7,696 nucleotides of DNA from Phycisphaerae bacterium (GTDB taxonomy: Bacteria > Planctomycetota > Phycisphaerae > UBA1845), in assembly GCA_029260155.1 (NCBI GenBank), contig JAJDDU010000175.1, forward strand, positions 1-7,696, read 5' to 3'. A program made the position numbers and the translations under genes. Below the pieces are notes generated by a model. The model had not been told where the DNA came from, made no database searches, and saw nothing but the letters and a program-made list of their open reading frames with translations. This document shows, piece by piece, positions 6,673 through 7,696 of the stretch (position 1 is the stretch's first letter; the number at the start of each line of letters is the position of its first letter).

Positions 6673-7149
6673 TTCCATCCCGCCCTCGAACACGCGTACC
6701 TTACGCAAGGGAACGTCGCGTTCCATCACGAACTCGGTGGCCAGTAAGATGCTGTCCTCGCATTCTCCGCCGCCACAATATACGACGATGAGCTCAGCCT
6801 GCTCGATCGCGGTTTGGACTTCTTCGAACCCAATGTCCGAATTGTATCGGTCCACATGCAACGCGCCGGGGATGTGAGCTTCGGCGTAGTGGTCGTCATC
6901 GCGGGCATCCACGAACACCGTCTCGCCAGTGCCGAATTCGGCGCTCTGGTAGAAATCGATCATCTCGTCGAGCGTGACGACGGGGAAGGGGTTTTTCGCC
7001 GGCTCTTCAGCCTGCGCGGGCAAGTTGAGCGTCTGGAAGTAGTTCTTTCTGATTCCGATCGAGTCCTTCGACCGCACCACGTTGTAGCCCAGCCCCAACG
7101 CAGACGCCCCAAGAACGATGGCGATAGCAGGGAAAACCGTTGATTTCAT
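6586..7149 (-). CDS. Membrane-anchored rhodanese-domain protein
   Basis: The product is 187 residues. Residues 5-24 form an N-terminal hydrophobic signal anchor (VFPAIAIVLGASALGLGYNV), so the catalytic domain probably faces the periplasm. The single rhodanese domain spans about 55-165: VTLDEMIDFY, VFVDARDDDHYAEAHIPGALHV (79-100), the active-site Cys125 in VVYCGGGECEDS and VRVFEGGMEAW (151-161). Rhodaneses carry sulfur as a persulfide on this Cys; a second Cys at 130 in the loop could form a disulfide with it. The acidic C-terminus is a 12-residue tandem repeat (AWEGDNLETEEG, AWESDESVSEEG, AWDE). The ATG at 7149 has GGAGG 11 nt upstream and begins the signal anchor; the reading frame is open further upstream to 7476 but crosses the promoter. 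It heads the operon with the DoxX-like and aminotransferase genes. Confidence 0.85.
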   Translation of the reverse strand: MKSTVFPAIAIVLGASALGLGYNVVRSKDSIGIRKNYFQTLNLPAQAEEPAKNPFPVVTLDEMIDFYQSAEFGTGETVFVDARDDDHYAEAHIPGALHVDRYNSDIGFEEVQTAIEQAELIVVYCGGGECEDSILLATEFVMERDVPLRKVRVFEGGMEAWEGDNLETEEGAWESDESVSEEGAWDE

Positions 7150-7189
7150 GATTCCGAAAACCTCCCGTCCACAGTCTCGAACACCAGCC

Positions 7190-7218
7190 ATTGTCCAAAC
7201 GCCAGCCGTCTCAGTCAA
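7190..7218 (-). promoter_or_regulatory. Sigma70-type promoter for the rhodanese-DoxX-aminotransferase operon
   Basis: The minus strand carries TTGACT (7218-7213, 5 of 6 to the -35 consensus), a 17-nt spacer and GACAAT (7195-7190, 4 of 6 to the -10 consensus). Transcription would begin near 7183, leaving a leader of about 35 nt that contains the GGAGG ribosome-binding site. Confidence 0.55.
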
Positions 7219-7230
7219 ACACGCCCATCG

Positions 7231-7313
7231 GCTCGTTACGACGGCGAAACACACGCTTTCCCGAGAGGGTCCGCGAAGGAGCCGGCACGCTTCGGCGGCG
7301 AGTCGTAACGAGC
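7231..7313. repeat. 12-bp perfect inverted repeat closing an 83-nt structured segment
   Basis: GCTCGTTACGAC (7231-7242) and GTCGTAACGAGC (7302-7313) are perfect reverse complements, 59 nt apart. Between them lie a CCC-GAGA-GGG mini-hairpin with a GNRA-type loop (7260-7269) and an 8-bp hairpin with one bulge (7271-7278 with 7290-7298). Together they could form a three-way junction. There is no U-tract and no reading frame of interest. It lies just upstream of the operon promoter on the minus strand, and about 300 bp upstream of the IS110 transposase on the plus strand. It could be a structured RNA, a protein-binding site or an old mobile-element end. Confidence 0.6.
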
Positions 7314-7525
7314 GGCAGCGGCTAGTTTGGAACCCACCCACCAATCGCCCTTCGACGCCCCGGCGCGGGGCTGGGCGTTGCCGGGTTTCGGCATGCGGAC
7401 GTCGTCCAATGCGTCGCGGACCCGCCTGGGGGTTGGATGCGTAGCCGTTGCGATGCTGCGTCTTGCGGTCGCACACATCCCTGGAGAGATTCCAGTGGTA
7501 CTGTCCATGAAGCTATAGTAGCGAG
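7314..7525 (+). other. Non-coding stretch upstream of the IS110 transposase, possible left-end or bridge-RNA region
   Basis: This G+C-rich stretch has no supportable gene. It contains short perfect hairpins: GCCCCG/CGGGGC (7357-7371), TGCGA/TCGCA (7449-7473) and CTGGA/TCCAG (7481-7495). It also has a -10-like TATAGT at 7514-7519 with no matching -35. IS110-group elements keep a non-coding left end here that encodes a bridge RNA. The element boundary cannot be placed from this sequence alone. Confidence 0.35.
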
Positions 7526-7606
7526 GGCGTCTCCCACCGGCATCGGGTAGCGTTCGCCGGTGTGCATCCGGGAAAACGGCTAGGCCGAAGCAGGAAAGGA
7601 GACGCC
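7526..7606 (+). ncRNA. Structured leader of the IS110 transposase that buries its Shine-Dalgarno; possible part of a bridge RNA
   Basis: GGCGTCTCC (7526-7534) pairs perfectly over 9 bp with GGAGACGCC (7598-7606). The second arm contains the GGAG ribosome-binding site and ends 1 nt before the start codon. Stacked directly on the stem is a 7-bp hairpin, CACCGGC (7535-7541) with GCCGGTG (7556-7562), with a 14-nt loop. A smaller hairpin, CGGC-TAG-GCCG, follows at 7577-7587. A -10-like TATAGT ends 7 nt before the first paired base. The pairing is directly visible; the RNA's function is inference. Confidence 0.5.
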
Positions 7607-7607
7607 G

Positions 7608-7696
7608 ATGGATCTCAAGAGCTACTGTGCCATGGATCTGCATCATAGTCACACGGTCATCGAAGCTCAAACGGCTGGGGGCAAGGTGCGTCTGCA
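7608..7696 (+). CDS. IS110-family transposase (DEDD recombinase), N-terminal fragment cut by the window edge
   Basis: Twenty-nine codons are visible before the right edge. The sequence C-A-M-D-L-H-H-S-H-T-V-I-E-A (7-20) followed by GGKV matches the conserved start of IS110-family recombinases, which typically read G-[IM]-D-L-H followed by a short beta strand. Asp10 would be the first catalytic Asp of the RuvC-like DEDD site. GGAG lies 7 nt before the ATG. It is the only plus-strand gene in the window, consistent with an inserted mobile element. IS110 elements lack typical terminal inverted repeats and usually make no target duplication, so no edge is expected to be obvious. Only the beginning is seen, so whether the gene is intact is unknown. 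Confidence 0.7.
   Translation, partial: MDLKSYCAMDLHHSHTVIEAQTAGGKVRL
7608..7696 (+). mobile_element. IS110-family insertion element, left portion only
   Basis: The element is inferred from the transposase start. Its left boundary lies somewhere in 7150-7607 and cannot be fixed here; the coordinates given cover only the recognisable coding part. Confidence 0.5.

Noticed and set aside
6586..7476. Longer rhodanese reading frame beginning at 7476
   Set aside because: The extra 109 residues cross the sigma70-like promoter and the 12-bp inverted repeat and precede the natural signal anchor; the ATG at 7149 fits better.
7236..7670. 144-residue minus-strand open frame across the IS110 start
   Set aside because: It is antisense to the transposase start and its structured leader, with no family resemblance.

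Overview
The window looks like part of a planctomycete chromosome, probably near the Phycisphaerae. Three things point there: a C-terminal dockerin-like tail with the repeated pattern DGDVDLADF...CFTGSG, a pseudopilin with an A|VTLVE cleavage region, and a PEP-CTERM-like tail (PAPGAALLGAVGFAMVGWVRRR). No tRNA, rRNA or CRISPR array was seen. Every chromosomal gene is on the minus strand. The one plus-strand gene is the start of an IS110-family transposase at the right edge.

Reading the minus strand from right to left, the first unit (7149 to 4855) is a tight three-gene operon. It encodes a membrane-anchored rhodanese-domain protein, a DoxX/MauE-like membrane protein with four cysteines, and a class I/II (1-beta type) aspartate aminotransferase. 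The first two genes overlap by 8 nt. The second and third are 5 nt apart, with the Shine-Dalgarno of the third lying on the stop codon of the second. A good sigma70-type promoter lies at 7190-7218. Next comes a single gene (4637 to 3951) for a secreted PEP-CTERM-type protein, with a strong hairpin in its leader. It carries a Cys and a Gln motif resembling those of Cys-Gln thioester domains. A small helical protein of unknown function follows (3742 to 3290).

The left unit (2909 to the window edge) is a second tightly coupled operon. It encodes an OmpR/PhoB-type response regulator, a secreted dockerin-repeat protein and a pseudopilin that runs off the left edge. These genes overlap by 4 and 20 nt. 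A regulator translationally chained to a surface protein and a pilin-like protein suggests a regulated envelope system. No histidine kinase is present in the window.

The right 458 bases (7150-7607) hold no chromosomal gene but are rich in structure: the operon promoter, a 12-bp perfect inverted repeat enclosing two smaller hairpins, and a 9-bp stem that closes a multiloop and buries the Shine-Dalgarno of the IS110 transposase. IS110-group elements encode a bridge RNA in the non-coding left end upstream of the recombinase, so this stretch is the best place in the window to look for an undescribed RNA. The RNA assignment is inference from position and pairing only.
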